Part shown: piece after piece, positions 63,136 through 64,000 of the stretch | Position numbering within the stretch: position 1 is the first letter of the stretch | Layout of the letters: each line of letters opens with the position of its first letter | Source of the DNA: Microbacterium faecale | GTDB taxonomy: Bacteria > Actinomycetota > Actinomycetes > Actinomycetales > Microbacteriaceae | DNA: 64,000 nucleotides | Assembly (NCBI RefSeq): GCF_014640975.1 | Contig: NZ_BMHO01000001.1 | Location: 1,436,166-1,500,165 of the forward strand | Direction: 5' to 3' | The notes under the pieces: generated by a model | What the model was told of the DNA's origin: nothing | Seen by the model: only the letters and a program-made list of their open reading frames with translations | Database searches by the model: none | Position numbers and translations under genes: made by a program

Positions 63136-64000
63136 ATGGCACGTGCGCAGAGGAACGGCCGTCAGCCGCGTCGCGAGGCGACGGTGGACGGCGTGCCCAT
63201 CCGCAGCCTTCCCAAGGTGTCGCTGCACGATCACCTCGACGGCGGGGTGCGCGCGTCGACGGTGTTCGAGCTCGCGACCGCCGCGGGCCTCGAACTGCCG
63301 GTCGACACCTCGCGTGCGCTCGGGGAGTGGTTCGCCGAGCAGTCCGCGTCGGACTCGCTCGTCGACTACCTGAAGACGTTCGAGCTGACGGTCGCGGTCA
63401 TGCAGTCGGCCGACGATCTCACGCGCATTGCCCGCGAGTTCGTGGCGGACCTCGCGAACGACGGCGTGGTCTACGGCGAGGTGCGGTGGGCTCCCGAGCA
63501 GCACCAGGCCGGAGGGCTCGAGCTCGAGGATGCGGTGCAGGCCGTACAGGACGGAATCGCACAGGGCGAGGAGGCCGCGGAGGAGGCGGGGCGTCCCATC
63601 CGGGTCAACCAGATCCTCTCCGCCATGCGCAGCGGGACGCGCTCGCTCGAGATCGCGCGCCTCGCGCTCGACTTCCGCGACGAGGGCGTCGTCGCGTTCG
63701 ACCTGGCGGGTCCCGAAGACGGTCATCCGCCGGCGGACCACGCCGAGGCGCTCGACCTGCTTGCGGCCGAGTTCTTCCCCGTGACGCTGCACGCGGGGGA
63801 GGCGGCGGGGCTCGACTCGATCCGTTCCGCCCTCATCGACGGGCGCGCGCTGCGGCTCGGCCATGGTGTGCGCATCGCGGAGGACCTGGAGGAAGTCGCC
63901 TCGGAAGGCGACGAGGTGCGGGTCAGCTTCGGGGATCTCGCGCGTTGGGTGCGCGACCGCGAGATCGCGCTCGAGCTCGCGCCCACGTCGAATCTCGGCA
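63136..64000 (+). CDS. add: Adenosine deaminase, 3' end beyond the window
   Basis: Zinc-dependent deamination of adenosine and deoxyadenosine to inosines. The frame from ATG 63136 remains open to the last base, giving 288 residues of a protein normally near 370. KVSLHDHLDGGVR has the two zinc His (31 and 33), followed by VYGEVRWAPEQH, VAFDLAGPEDG, TLHAGEAAG (zinc His and catalytic Glu), RLGHGVR and LELAPTSN. GAAGGAG lies 7 nt before the start. Last visible gene of the nucleoside salvage unit. Confidence 0.93.
   Translation, partial: MARAQRNGRQPRREATVDGVPIRSLPKVSLHDHLDGGVRASTVFELATAAGLELPVDTSRALGEWFAEQSASDSLVDYLKTFELTVAVMQSADDLTRIAREFVADLANDGVVYGEVRWAPEQHQAGGLELEDAVQAVQDGIAQGEEAAEEAGRPIRVNQILSAMRSGTRSLEIARLALDFRDEGVVAFDLAGPEDGHPPADHAEALDLLAAEFFPVTLHAGEAAGLDSIRSALIDGRALRLGHGVRIAEDLEEVASEGDEVRVSFGDLARWVRDREIALELAPTSNLG

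Overview
The window is a gene-dense (about 69-70% GC) chromosomal segment of an actinobacterium. The proteins read like Microbacteriaceae, close to Microbacterium. Signs of this are the short AtpC, a dxr / Mur ligase / site-2 protease string, a 4-gene sdh operon, a tryptophan leader peptide ahead of a fused anthranilate synthase, tRNAs with encoded CCA, and leaderless or GTG starts. The family-level placement is inferred from protein resemblance, not from a search. I see no prophage, insertion sequence, integrase or CRISPR array.

Layout. 1-4.8 kb: end of the ATP synthase operon (atpA partial, atpG, atpD, atpC), then a YaaA-like protein. 4.85-8.64 kb: a PP2C phosphatase and a two-ATPase EccC/FtsK-like membrane protein. 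8.7-16.5 kb: asparaginase II, OsmC, PlsC-type acyltransferase, FKBP lipoprotein, dxr, a Mur ligase, an intramembrane protease and a PRC-barrel protein. 16.7-19.6 kb: a lipoprotein and a wall-type leucine-rich-repeat protein sharing an upstream direct-repeat motif. 19.6-27.3 kb: a carotenoid-dehydrogenase-like oxidoreductase, a fused anthranilate synthase with its attenuator, ispG, holB and a lipoprotein peptidase. 27.4-29.6 kb: tRNA-Thr, a YhhN remnant, a thioesterase, a rhomboid protease and an FBP zinc-finger protein. 29.8-34.5 kb: the glyoxylate shunt (aceB, aceA) with a divergent RamB-type regulator. 34.5-46 kb: mixed accessory metabolism and several small regulators with visible operators (HxlR, PadR, MarR). 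46-51.2 kb: phosphate uptake (pstSCAB) with a PHO box, and exonuclease III. 51.2-54.7 kb: sdhCDAB. 54.9-64 kb: manC, then a nucleoside uptake and salvage cluster (BmpA lipoprotein, ATPase, two permeases, cdd, deoA, add partial).

How the genes work together. The ATP synthase, succinate dehydrogenase and glyoxylate shunt form the energy and C2-carbon core. dxr and ispG both belong to the MEP isoprenoid pathway. The last cluster imports nucleosides and degrades them by deamination and phosphorolysis. The regulatory sequence holds the most distinctive observations: a tandem-Trp leader peptide and terminator before the fused anthranilate synthase; a perfect 18-bp palindrome between sdhC and manC; paired operators with clean spacing; an 11-bp-phased TGTGAGCG repeat before two adjacent exported-protein genes; and a marked excess of the hexamer GGATCC. 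Nothing here is clearly an undescribed multi-gene system. The best candidates for new biology are the orphan EccC-like ATPase with its phosphatase, and the duplicated leucine-rich-repeat surface protein.
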